From contig JAFYOG010000020.1 in NCBI GenBank assembly GCA_017560285.1, positions 1 through 17,536 of the forward strand: a DNA stretch of 17,536 nt, in the 5' to 3' direction. A model generated the notes under the pieces. It saw only the letters and a list, made by a program, of their open reading frames with translations. It was not told the origin of the DNA and ran no database searches. Made by a program: the position numbers and the translations under genes. Below, one piece after another: positions 1 through 7,782 of this stretch. This DNA is from Clostridia bacterium. GTDB taxonomy: Bacteria; Bacillota; Clostridia; Oscillospirales; CAG-382. Within the stretch, counting starts at the first letter, position 1. Each line of letters begins with the position of its first letter.

Positions 1-143
1 ACCGCAAAGGATGCCGTAATACATACAGGGGAATATATGAAAGAAATACTTTGTATACTTAAAATTTTTCAACGCAAAAAACCTCTAAACAGAATTTTTA
101 CATATTATATACCTTTAATTTTGGTTTGTCGATATATTTTTAC
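1..143. other. Left-edge intergenic stretch with no supported gene
   Basis: This AT-rich stretch lies downstream of the cpsD terminator. The plus strand is open from base 1 to a TAA at 184-186 and contains an ATG at 37. That frame runs straight through the intrinsic terminator hairpin, is rich in Ile/Phe/Tyr/Lys codons typical of non-coding AT-rich DNA, and has only a weak GGGG-type sequence upstream of the ATG. I see no convincing gene, RNA or promoter here. The tail of an upstream plus-strand gene cut by the window edge cannot be excluded for the first tens of bases. Confidence 0.4.
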
Positions 144-184
144 AAAAAAACAACGGTATTTCGGAAATTTTCCAAAATACCGTT
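144..184 (-). terminator. Intrinsic terminator after cpsD
   Basis: Bases 152-161 (AACGGTATTT) pair perfectly with 175-184 (AAATACCGTT). After one mismatch the stem continues with GG/CC, and the loop is AT-rich. Read on the minus strand, the stem is followed within one base by seven T residues (complement of A144-A150). It begins seven bases beyond the cpsD stop codon, so it closes the cpsB-cpsC-cpsD transcript. Confidence 0.88.
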
Positions 185-190
185 AATCTT

Positions 191-895
191 TTATTTTAAA
201 TATTTTCTCTTGTTTTTAGAGCCGCTGTCATAGCGGTAGTATTTGCGGTAATAGTAACGCTTTTTAGAGGATTTGCGGTTGTTGCGCACAACGCCCAGCA
301 TTTTACATCCGCTTTTGTTAATTTGGTCTACAACTTCCTGTGCCATACGGTAATGGATTTTGGAATCGCCGATAACCAAAACCGCGCCGTCGCATTTTTC
401 GGCTACAACAGCCGCATCGATAACCTGACCGAGAGGCGGTGTATCGACAATGATATAATCGTAAACCTTACGGCATTCTGCAATAAGCGCCGCAAAATAT
501 TTGCCGCTTAGCAATTCTACGGGGTTGGGGGGATACTGACCTGCAAACAGCACGTGCATTTTTGTGTTGTATACGGGGTATAAGCAATCCGAAACGTTGC
601 ACATACCTGTAAGAACCTCGCATAGGCCGCTGTGGTCTTTAACGGTGGTATTTCTGCCTGCAAGAACCGATTTACGCATATCTGCATCGATTAACAATAC
701 CCTTTTATCAAGCTCGGCAAAGCTTTTTGCAATATGCATTGCCACGGTGCTTTTACCGTCGTTTTCGTTACAGCTTGTAACGGCGATAACCTTTATATCC
801 TGCCCGCAGAACTGCAAATTGGTTCTTAAAACCTTATATGCTTCTTGAGTAAAGAAATCGTTTTCGCCGGGGAGCTTTAGCTTTATAGGTTCCAT
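191..895 (-). CDS. cpsD: CpsD/CapB-family bacterial tyrosine kinase (BY-kinase), cytoplasmic subunit
   Basis: This 234-residue P-loop protein has the BY-kinase layout. Walker A is at residues 41-50 (ending DGKST, Lys48), Walker A' at 66-76 (VLLIDADMRKS, Asp70/Asp72), and Walker B around 144-153 (YDYIIVDTPP). The C-terminus carries a tyrosine cluster (Tyr214-216, 219, 220, 222, 232) in a Lys/Arg-rich tail, which in this family is autophosphorylated in trans. Family knowledge: in Gram-positives the ATPase is separate from its membrane activator CpsC and controls polymerisation and export of surface polysaccharide. The ATG has AAGGAG five bases upstream and lies two bases after the cpsC stop, so the two are co-translated. 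The Walker A glycine before DGKS is replaced (ENDGKST rather than GEGKS). The enzyme's downstream targets cannot be deduced from this window. Confidence 0.92.
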   Translation of the reverse strand: MEPIKLKLPGENDFFTQEAYKVLRTNLQFCGQDIKVIAVTSCNENDGKSTVAMHIAKSFAELDKRVLLIDADMRKSVLAGRNTTVKDHSGLCEVLTGMCNVSDCLYPVYNTKMHVLFAGQYPPNPVELLSGKYFAALIAECRKVYDYIIVDTPPLGQVIDAAVVAEKCDGAVLVIGDSKIHYRMAQEVVDQINKSGCKMLGVVRNNRKSSKKRYYYRKYYRYDSGSKNKRKYLK

Positions 896-897
896 AA

Positions 898-1779
898 TTA
901 CTCCTTCTTTCCGCCGTTTTTAGGGGTATTGCCGTATTCGGTGGTTTTGTAGCCATTGTAATTGGAATACTTCTTTTTGCGCTTGTTGGATGCGAATGCA
1001 TCGGGAATATCGCCAAGGATGCTTAAGCCAAGGTAATGCTCGATATCCTCTTCGGTGCGAACGTAATTATCGAACAGGAACATTGCAAGGAATATAATAT
1101 AAACCAAGCCACCTGCGATAATGCCGTATTTTACAAACGCCATTACACCAAATCCGTTAATGGGCCAGGTGTTTAAGGTGCCTTCCTGGAAGATTGTATA
1201 CTGACCTTCCAAGGGGATAGAGCTCATAATAACCTGCTTGCCGCCTACTTCGCAATATGCATCTACAATTTCCTTTGCATATTCGGGGCTTGTTGCGGTG
1301 GCGGTGATATCGATAATACGGGTATCCTCGGGTACCGAAACGCTAACACTGCCCATACCTGCCCTTGCGCCGTCGGAAAGGCTATCTCTTACCGCCGATT
1401 TTACGCGGGGCTTTTGAAGCAGAATGGTAAATTCGTTAATAACGCGCTTTGCGATGTTGTAATCGTTGGCAAACTGGTTAACATCTACCTTGCCCGAGGT
1501 GTTGGGGGATGTGCTTTCATCGCCGCTTTCCTCATCCTCTTCGGGAGGTGTTACCATAGATTCGGCATCGCGCATAAGGCAAACCGTAGCTGTGGAAGAA
1601 TACATGGGAACGTAATCCTTTTTTGCTTTAAAATACATTAAGCCGGTTGCTATTATAGCCGCAAGGATAACGAACACAAGGCAGCCGCGCAATACGTTCC
1701 ATAAATCCTTTAAAGAAATTGTTTTTATCGATACTTTTTCGGGGGTGTTATTTAGGTTGTTGCCGTTTTGAGGTTCCAT
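898..1779 (-). CDS. cpsC: CpsC/Wzz-type polysaccharide co-polymerase, membrane activator of CpsD
   Basis: The 293-residue protein has two membrane segments, at about residues 33-50 and 219-236, flanking an extracellular region, as in Wzz/CpsC chain-length regulators. A proline-containing WPINGFG stretch (Pro206) precedes the second segment, matching the Pro-rich motif of the family. The cytoplasmic C-terminal tail (about 237-293) is basic and Tyr/Gly/Asn-rich and would contact the CpsD kinase. An acidic Ser/Thr/Pro insert follows the first strand of the outer domain (about residues 73-95). The start codon overlaps the cpsB stop as TAATG, which implies translational coupling. By family analogy it sets polysaccharide chain length and activates the kinase encoded just downstream. 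Which polymer is involved is not visible here. Confidence 0.88.
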   Translation of the reverse strand: MEPQNGNNLNNTPEKVSIKTISLKDLWNVLRGCLVFVILAAIIATGLMYFKAKKDYVPMYSSTATVCLMRDAESMVTPPEEDEESGDESTSPNTSGKVDVNQFANDYNIAKRVINEFTILLQKPRVKSAVRDSLSDGARAGMGSVSVSVPEDTRIIDITATATSPEYAKEIVDAYCEVGGKQVIMSSIPLEGQYTIFQEGTLNTWPINGFGVMAFVKYGIIAGGLVYIIFLAMFLFDNYVRTEEDIEHYLGLSILGDIPDAFASNKRKKKYSNYNGYKTTEYGNTPKNGGKKE

Positions 1780-2489
1780 TATTTTTCCTCCGTTAATAAT
1801 CGTTTTGCGTTAGTGCAGAATATGTTTTCGGCGTAAGATGCGCCGTATTTTTGGGATATTTTTTCGTAATATTCGCCCATAAGCGGTGGACGGGTTAAAA
1901 GATTATGGGCATCGCTGGAGATAAAATCGACCAAGCGGTTGGAAAGCAACCGTTTTATACGCAAATTTAACCCTATATCCAGCGTTTTATAGTTTTTTAC
2001 GTTCATTTGCAAAAGCACGCCGTTTTCCTTTAGCCTGCGTATAGCTTCCAAGCTAAGGTTATTATACCGTTCTGCGTGGGCGATTATGGGAACGTAGCCT
2101 GCGCACAAAATTGCATCTAAGGATTTTATTATAACCTTTTCTTTTTCGGGGAACGGATATTCCGCAAGAACGTAGCGAGTGTTGTTAAGGGTTCTGCAAT
2201 AGCCCTCTTTTAGCCATTGAACCTCGTTACCGTCGCAGAAAAGCTCGTTCCCAAGCAAAAGGGTAAGGTCCTTATAATTTTCTTTACAATATGCCGAAAG
2301 CTCGTTAAAGGCGCTTTCTGCGTTAAGGCTGTTGTTGCCGAAATCCGACGGGGCAAAATGCGGTGTGGCGCAGATTAAGCGGGTGCCGCCGTTATACGCC
2401 GCGGAAACCATTTTTACCATTTCGTCGAAGCTTTTGGCGCCGTCATCGGTATTGTAAAGCAGGTGGTTATGAATATCCGAAAAGAACAT
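1779..2489 (-). CDS. cpsB: CpsB/YwqE-type PHP-domain protein-tyrosine phosphatase
   Basis: This 236-residue PHP-fold metalloenzyme dephosphorylates the CpsD tyrosine tail in related systems. The metal-binding motifs appear in order: DIHNH (His7, His9), TPHF (His44), GNE (Glu82), AHAER (His138, Glu140) and SSDAH (Asp193, His195). Length and spacing match the CpsB/YwqE family. The ATG at 2489 has AAGGA eight bases upstream, and a sigma-A-like promoter lies at 2520-2548, so this is the first gene of the cpsB-cpsC-cpsD unit. The phosphatase, co-polymerase and kinase together form a complete phosphorylation cycle. Confidence 0.92.
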   Translation of the reverse strand: MFFSDIHNHLLYNTDDGAKSFDEMVKMVSAAYNGGTRLICATPHFAPSDFGNNSLNAESAFNELSAYCKENYKDLTLLLGNELFCDGNEVQWLKEGYCRTLNNTRYVLAEYPFPEKEKVIIKSLDAILCAGYVPIIAHAERYNNLSLEAIRRLKENGVLLQMNVKNYKTLDIGLNLRIKRLLSNRLVDFISSDAHNLLTRPPLMGEYYEKISQKYGASYAENIFCTNAKRLLTEEK

Positions 2490-2519
2490 AATTAAAGTCC
2501 TTATATATTATTACCTTTT

Positions 2520-2548
2520 ATTATTACACATTTCCCTAAAAATGTCAA
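2520..2548 (-). promoter_or_regulatory. Promoter of the cpsBCD unit
   Basis: On the minus strand there is a perfect -35 TTGACA (plus 2543-2548), a 17 bp spacer and a -10 AATAAT (plus 2520-2525). This gives a leader of roughly 25 bases before the cpsB ATG. The -35 box is only five bases from the dusB stop codon, so cpsBCD can be transcribed independently of the repair genes upstream. No clear terminator separates dusB from cpsB, so read-through is also possible. Confidence 0.75.
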
Positions 2549-2553
2549 TACAA

Positions 2554-3507
2554 TCACACAAATACTGCGTCGATTGCATCTAAAACCGATTTCGGTGTGG
2601 TTAGCAAGGAAATTTCCTTGCGTAATTTTGCCGAGCCGTGAAAGCCCTTGCAATATTGCAACAGGTGATGGCGGAATTCCCTAATTCCGTTCATTCCCTT
2701 TTCCTTTACCACCATATCGAACTGCTTAAGCAATATTTCCTTTTTCTCGGCAACGGTGGGTTGGGTATATTCTTCGCCGTTAATTCCCGCAATAATTTGG
2801 GAAAATACCCAAGGGCTGCCGTAGGCGCCCCTGCCGATCATAACGCCGTCGCAGCCGGTTTCCTGCTTCATTGCCAGATAGCTTTCGTAGGAATTTATAT
2901 CGCCGTTGCCTATTACGGGCACGGTTACGGCAGATTTTACCCTTGCGATAACAGTTTTATCTGCAACGCCGGTATACATTTGGCTGCGGGTTCTGCCGTG
3001 AACGAATATTGCGCTTGCACCGCCTTTTTCGCAGGCAGTTGCTACCTTTACCGCAGAGTCTTCGTCGAAATCATCACAGCTTTTGCGGATTTTTACGGTT
3101 ACGGGAACCGAAACCGCGTTGGCTACCGCATATACTATTCTTTCGCATAAATCGGGGGAACGCATTAAGGCACTGCCCTCGCCGTTTTTTACAAGCTTTG
3201 GCACGGGACAGCCCATATTTATATCGAAATATTCGGGGTTATAGCGGGAAAGCGTTTTTGCCGCGTATGCCATAATATTAGGCTCGCTGCCGAATATTTG
3301 TATGGCGGCGGGGCGCTCGTTATTATTGATTTTTGCAAGGATTTCGCTTTTTTTATCGCCGTAATAAACGCCCTTTGCGCTTACAAGCTCGGTGGTAACG
3401 CCCTCTGCGCCGCAAGCAACGCAAACGCTGCGGAAGGCGTGGTCGGTTATGCCCGCCATAGGGGCAAGAAAAAGCCCGTGGCGAAATTGAATATTGCCTA
3501 TATTCAT
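2554..3507 (-). CDS. dusB: tRNA-dihydrouridine synthase, DusB type
   Basis: This FMN-dependent TIM-barrel enzyme reduces specific uridines in tRNA to dihydrouridine. The 317-residue sequence has the family hallmarks: LAPMAGITD at 14-22, DINMGCPVPK at 95-104 with catalytic Cys100, followed by the KNGEGSALM stretch, then VTVKIRKS, VHGRTR, GNGDI and GRGA, the last ones binding the flavin phosphate. Length is normal. The ATG is one base after the recG stop, so translation is likely coupled, and this is the last gene of the pgeF-sbcD-sbcC-recG-dusB unit. Assignment to the DusB branch rather than another Dus paralogue rests on overall resemblance to Firmicutes YacF/DusB-like proteins. Confidence 0.93.
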   Translation of the reverse strand: MNIGNIQFRHGLFLAPMAGITDHAFRSVCVACGAEGVTTELVSAKGVYYGDKKSEILAKINNNERPAAIQIFGSEPNIMAYAAKTLSRYNPEYFDINMGCPVPKLVKNGEGSALMRSPDLCERIVYAVANAVSVPVTVKIRKSCDDFDEDSAVKVATACEKGGASAIFVHGRTRSQMYTGVADKTVIARVKSAVTVPVIGNGDINSYESYLAMKQETGCDGVMIGRGAYGSPWVFSQIIAGINGEEYTQPTVAEKKEILLKQFDMVVKEKGMNGIREFRHHLLQYCKGFHGSAKLRKEISLLTTPKSVLDAIDAVFV

Positions 3508-3508
3508 A

Positions 3509-5578
3509 TTAATTTACGGTGAGACCGCCGCCTGTCCTTTCTAAAAACTTTTCTGCCGCGATAAACAGCGGTTTATATTCGGGGTTATCTTTATCGTTAA
3601 GCACGGCCTTTACTATGCTGTCGGTTTGGGGAAGCATCGTTACGTCGGTTATTGCCGAGCAGGCAAAAGAAAATTCTCCGCTTTGTCTTACCCCAAAGAA
3701 ATCGCCGGGGCCGCGGCGCTGTAGATCTGCCTCGGCTACCTTAAAGCCGTCGCAGGTATCCCGCATTATAGATAATCTGTCGGCAACGTCGGGGCTGTTT
3801 TTTCCGTTAACAAGTATACATACCGAGGGTCTTGTGCCTCTGCCCACACGGCCCCGTAATTGGTGAAGCTGTGAAAGCCCGAAGCTTTCGGCGTTTTCTA
3901 TTACCATAACGGTAGCCTCGGGAACGTCTACGCCAACCTCTATAACCGTGGTGGAAACCAAAACCTTGGTTACGCCTGCGGCAAAATCTGCCATAACCTG
4001 CGCTTTCTCGGCAGGCTTCATTTTGCCGTGAAGCAGACCTGCGGGGATATCCTTTAGGTGCACCGAGGTAAGCTCGTTATAATAGCTTTCGGCGGCGCGG
4101 CGGTGGGAAGGCTCCTCCCCTTCCTCTATAAGGGGGCAAACTATATAGGCTCTGCCGCCCTGATCTATTTCTTTTTTAATTAAGCCGTATATTTTTTCGC
4201 TGTCAAGGGGGGTGGCGATTTTTGTTTGGATTTTTTGTCTGCCGGGGGGGAGCTCGTCCAGCAGGCTAACGTCAAGATCGCCGAAGATTATTAGCGATAA
4301 GGACCTTGGAATAGGGGTTGCAGACATAACCAGCATATGGGCGCGGTTTTGGCTTACGCGGCTTTTTTCCAAAAGGGCGGCACGTTGCTTTACCCCAAAG
4401 CGGTGCTGTTCATCGACCACCGCAAGGGCGCAGTTGTTAAACAAGGTTTTATCGGTAATTAAGGCGTGGGTGCCCACGGCGACGTTTATACTTCCATCCT
4501 CTAATCCTGCTCTTACCCGCTTTTTTTCTGCGGCGGGCAAGCCCGAAACCAAAAGCTCGGTTCTTATGCCGAAGGGGGATAGGAATTTATCCATAGTTTT
4601 TTTATGCTGTGCCGCCAAAATCTCGGTAGGTGCCATTATGCAAGCCTGATAACCGTTTTTTACGCAAAGATATATAGCCGCGGCGGCAACCGCGGTTTTA
4701 CCGCTGCCCACGTCACCCTGCAATAACCTTGCCATAGGGTGGGGCTGCTCTAAATCTGCAAAAATTTCTTTAACCGCCCGTTGCTGTGCTTTTGTAAGGC
4801 TGAAGGGCAGGTTTTGGAAAAAGCCTTTTATGCCCGTGTTTTTTAACGTTAGAGGGATAGCGCTTTCTTTTTTGTTGTGGGTGCGCATACCCGAAAGGGC
4901 AAGGCGGAACACGATAAGCTCGCTAAAGGCGATGCTTTTGCGCGCCAACGCCAAGGATTGGGCGTTTTGTGGCTTATGCATTATACGCACGGCATCGGAT
5001 TGGTTTAAAAGCCCAAAGGAATTTTTTATGCTTTGGGGCATTATATCGGGAATTTGGTCGCAAAGGGGCAGGCATTCTGCCACTGCCGATGCAATAGCCC
5101 GCTGTGTTAAGGGGGCGGCAATGCGGTAAACGGGAACGTAATAGGGCAAGGGCTTGCCCTGTAAAATAGGCTCTAATTTAGGGGAAGTCATTTCCCTGCC
5201 GTAAAGCCCTATTTTCATTCTGCCGTAGGCGCGGTATCTTCTGCCCTTGGTAAGGGATTTTGCCAAATAGGGCATATTGAAGAATACAAGCTCTAAGCTT
5301 GAGCTTTCGTCCTCGGCTATGCAACGGAAAACGCTTAAATTACCGCGGATATATTTGGGCACAGAGCATTCTTTTATGGTTAATTCCACCGAGCAAAGCT
5401 CGCCGTCTAAGGCAGAGGAAACGGGGATAACCCTTCCTCTTTCCTCGTATCTGCTTGGATAAAAGGTTAAAAGGTCGCAGACCCTTTCTATGCCCAGCCT
5501 TTGGAAAGCGGCGGCGCGGGATTCGCCGATGCCCTTTATGTATTTTATTGGTGTGTTAAGGGTTAACGCTACCGCCAT
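3509..5578 (-). CDS. recG: ATP-dependent DNA helicase RecG
   Basis: RecG is a superfamily 2 translocase that remodels stalled forks and branch-migrates Holliday junctions. The 689-residue protein has an N-terminal wedge/OB region (about 1-150), then helicase motifs: Walker A GDVGSGKTA at 288-296, APTEIL at 316-321, DEQH at 389-392 (the RecG form of DEAH), SATPIPRSL from 419, and motif VI QLRGRVGRG at 573-581. Length is standard and no lesion is visible. The ATG at 5578 has AAGGAG seven bases upstream. It sits 17 bases after the SbcC-like gene, forming a DNA-repair block with the nuclease pair upstream. Confidence 0.97.
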   Translation of the reverse strand: MAVALTLNTPIKYIKGIGESRAAAFQRLGIERVCDLLTFYPSRYEERGRVIPVSSALDGELCSVELTIKECSVPKYIRGNLSVFRCIAEDESSSLELVFFNMPYLAKSLTKGRRYRAYGRMKIGLYGREMTSPKLEPILQGKPLPYYVPVYRIAAPLTQRAIASAVAECLPLCDQIPDIMPQSIKNSFGLLNQSDAVRIMHKPQNAQSLALARKSIAFSELIVFRLALSGMRTHNKKESAIPLTLKNTGIKGFFQNLPFSLTKAQQRAVKEIFADLEQPHPMARLLQGDVGSGKTAVAAAAIYLCVKNGYQACIMAPTEILAAQHKKTMDKFLSPFGIRTELLVSGLPAAEKKRVRAGLEDGSINVAVGTHALITDKTLFNNCALAVVDEQHRFGVKQRAALLEKSRVSQNRAHMLVMSATPIPRSLSLIIFGDLDVSLLDELPPGRQKIQTKIATPLDSEKIYGLIKKEIDQGGRAYIVCPLIEEGEEPSHRRAAESYYNELTSVHLKDIPAGLLHGKMKPAEKAQVMADFAAGVTKVLVSTTVIEVGVDVPEATVMVIENAESFGLSQLHQLRGRVGRGTRPSVCILVNGKNSPDVADRLSIMRDTCDGFKVAEADLQRRGPGDFFGVRQSGEFSFACSAITDVTMLPQTDSIVKAVLNDKDNPEYKPLFIAAEKFLERTGGGLTVN

Positions 5579-5595
5579 ACAAAGGCTCCTTTCGA

Positions 5596-7782
5596 TTAAA
5601 ATTCTTTAATTTCGGTGGTGGTGTAATTTATATTTTGCTGTTTTAAAAGCGCTTCTTCCCTATCGCCGTGGCTGAATATAAACACCTGATGGTTTGCCGC
5701 GGCGGTGTTAACCGCGTTTAGCATCATAGCCAAGCGGTTGTTATCCAAGCGGGAAAAGGCATCGTCAAGCACAATAGGCGCGCCGTCGGAAAACAGCAAA
5801 TCGGCAAGGGCAAGGCGCAGGGAAAGATATGCGCTGTCCCGCGTGCCTGCAGAAAGATATTCGCAGCTTCGTTGGGCTTCCCCAAAGCTCATTGCCACGT
5901 GGGTATCCACCGCAAAATTATTATATTTACCGTCGGTGGCGGCGGCAAAATATCGGTCGGCGCGGGCGCTTATGCGGGGGGCTATCATAGATTTCATATA
6001 ACTGCCCGAATCGTTTATAAGCTCTATTGCCTTTTCGTAGGCTTTATGCTTTAGGCTGTAATCGGCGATGCTGTTGTTTAGTGCATCCCGCTTGCCCACA
6101 AGCACTGATATATCGCCGCATTTTGCATCCCATGCGGCAAGGTCAAGCTCGTCCTTGCGGTTAAGCTCGGTTAACTGGGCAAGGTGCTTTGTATAGAAAT
6201 TAAGCTCCATATCTATGGCAGAGCGGGCTCTTTCGGGCTTTGTTGCCGATTTTGCCATTTCTGCCAAGGCTTGGATATCTGCTCCGTCGAGGGCGTTATC
6301 ATATTCCTGCTTTTTAACCTGCCAAAGGGCAAGCTTTTCGCCGCAGGCGGCGGAAAGGGTTAGGATTTTTTGGATTTGCTGTGAAAAATCCGCCGATTCG
6401 TCGTTATCGGTATAGGATGCTATTTCTGCTTCGAGCTCTTGCTTTAGCACCTTGCAGGCAGAAAGGCTTGCTTGATATTTTTGGGTTAAGGCGGTTATTT
6501 TATCCTGCAAAAGCTTTGCCTGCTGTTCTTTTTGGGGTAATTGGGCAAGGTGGGAATTAAGCTCGTTAACACTGTTAAAGCCAAGCTTTTTTGCAAGCTT
6601 TTTGGGCTTTTGCATAAATACAATTCCCATTATTCCGCTTGCTGCGCCAACCGCCGCAATACCTATTGCCGCGGGCAAGGAAATGAACATAAGCCCCAAA
6701 GCCGCCGCAACGGCAACCGCAAACAAAGATATACAAATTTTGCTTTTTAATTTTGAAGAAGCGATAATATTGGTTATCTCGGCGGCGGAAAGACCCTGTG
6801 TGTTGTATGCGCAGTTATACTCTTCCTGTTCTTTTTTTAAGGAATCCAACTGCTCTTTTTGCGCTTGTGCGTTGCTGGTTTCGGCAATAAGCTGTGCGTT
6901 TTTTGCGGTAAGACTGCCGAAATCGGCGGTGTCAGCCTGCTTTTTCAGCCCTGCGGAAAGGGTTTCGTATTCCTCTTTTGCCTGCTGTTCTGCCTGTTTT
7001 AATCGGTTTAGGTTTTGAAGCTTAAGCAAGGCTTCGTAATTTTCCATATTTTGCCGTTCGGCGGTTAACCTTTTTAGGTTTTCCTCGTCGGTGCGCATTA
7101 TGGCAGAACGCTTTACAAGCTCTGCTTGCAAGCGGTTGCATTCGCCCTTGATAGATTCGGAACGGGTGATTTCTTCCTCCAACGCATCACGCTCGGATAC
7201 TGCCTTGGGAATTAAGCCGTTGCCCGCTTTGCCCTTAAGCTCGTTCTTTGCATCGGTAAGCTTTTTAAGCGCTCTTTTGGTGTTTACAAGCTCATCGGCG
7301 CTTATGGCGATATCGCGTAATCTGTCGCCGAGAACTTCGTCGGTGGATTGGGGCAGAGTGAGCTGACGGAAAAACAGGGTTCTTGTAAAAATTTCTTCGG
7401 TTACACCGAAAACAGCCTCACCCACGGTTACGCCAACAAATTCCGGCTTGCCGGTTATGCGGTCGATAACCTCGCAGGTTTCCTTACCCGATGCAGAGGT
7501 ACGGCGGTGAAGGATATATTTGCTGTTATCTGCGGTAAAGGCAATTCTGCCCTCGCAAATTTCGCCGTCCCATGGGGTAAAAAGCTTACGGTCGTTATCG
7601 GCTAAATCGTGCTTTCTGCCGCCCACAAAGCCATAAAAGGCATATTTTATAAAATACGCAAGGGTGGATTTGCCCGTTTCGTTGGGGGCGGACAAAAGGT
7701 TAATGCCCTCGTTGGCGGAAATTATTACGTTTTTTAGCTTGCCAAAGGAATCGATTTGGATTTTTTCGATGGTTACCTTCAT
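5596..7782 (-). CDS. SbcC/YhaN-like SMC-family ATPase with a central membrane hairpin
   Basis: This 728-residue protein is the ATPase partner of the adjacent metallophosphoesterase. The N-terminal ATPase half has Walker A APNETGKST (32-40) and FFRQ (137-140). The C-terminal half has the ABC signature LSAGTRDS (643-650), Walker B PIVLDDAF (669-676), a D-loop SRLD and the switch histidine FSHG (703-706). Between them are coiled-coil segments (about 165-325 and 410-590) interrupted by two strongly hydrophobic helices at about 349-368 and 371-390. No CxxC zinc hook is present, and the protein is much shorter than classical SbcC/Rad50 (about 1000 residues). The membrane hairpin fits the Bacillus YhaN type better than true SbcC. 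The start overlaps the upstream stop as TAATG, indicating coupled synthesis. A role in DNA end processing is inferred from the family. Confidence 0.85.
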   Translation of the reverse strand: MKVTIEKIQIDSFGKLKNVIISANEGINLLSAPNETGKSTLAYFIKYAFYGFVGGRKHDLADNDRKLFTPWDGEICEGRIAFTADNSKYILHRRTSASGKETCEVIDRITGKPEFVGVTVGEAVFGVTEEIFTRTLFFRQLTLPQSTDEVLGDRLRDIAISADELVNTKRALKKLTDAKNELKGKAGNGLIPKAVSERDALEEEITRSESIKGECNRLQAELVKRSAIMRTDEENLKRLTAERQNMENYEALLKLQNLNRLKQAEQQAKEEYETLSAGLKKQADTADFGSLTAKNAQLIAETSNAQAQKEQLDSLKKEQEEYNCAYNTQGLSAAEITNIIASSKLKSKICISLFAVAVAAALGLMFISLPAAIGIAAVGAASGIMGIVFMQKPKKLAKKLGFNSVNELNSHLAQLPQKEQQAKLLQDKITALTQKYQASLSACKVLKQELEAEIASYTDNDESADFSQQIQKILTLSAACGEKLALWQVKKQEYDNALDGADIQALAEMAKSATKPERARSAIDMELNFYTKHLAQLTELNRKDELDLAAWDAKCGDISVLVGKRDALNNSIADYSLKHKAYEKAIELINDSGSYMKSMIAPRISARADRYFAAATDGKYNNFAVDTHVAMSFGEAQRSCEYLSAGTRDSAYLSLRLALADLLFSDGAPIVLDDAFSRLDNNRLAMMLNAVNTAAANHQVFIFSHGDREEALLKQQNINYTTTEIKEF

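Noticed and set aside
1..186. Plus-strand open frame from the window edge, with an internal ATG at 37
   Set aside because: It passes through the cpsD terminator hairpin and its T-run, has AT-driven composition and only a poor ribosome binding site.
2530..2548. Possible terminator between dusB and cpsB (ACATTT...AAATGT on the minus strand)
   Set aside because: Only six AT-rich pairs and no following T-run; the same bases are better explained as part of the cpsBCD promoter region.
2638..3150. Plus-strand frames of 60-175 codons opposite the minus-strand housekeeping genes, such as this one opposite dusB
   Set aside because: They lie wholly inside well-supported genes on the other strand, lack ribosome binding sites and show no protein-family features.
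6200..7300. Search for a zinc-hook CxxC in the SbcC-like coiled coil
   Set aside because: Isolated cysteines occur but no CxxC; the hydrophobic hairpin occupies the expected position.
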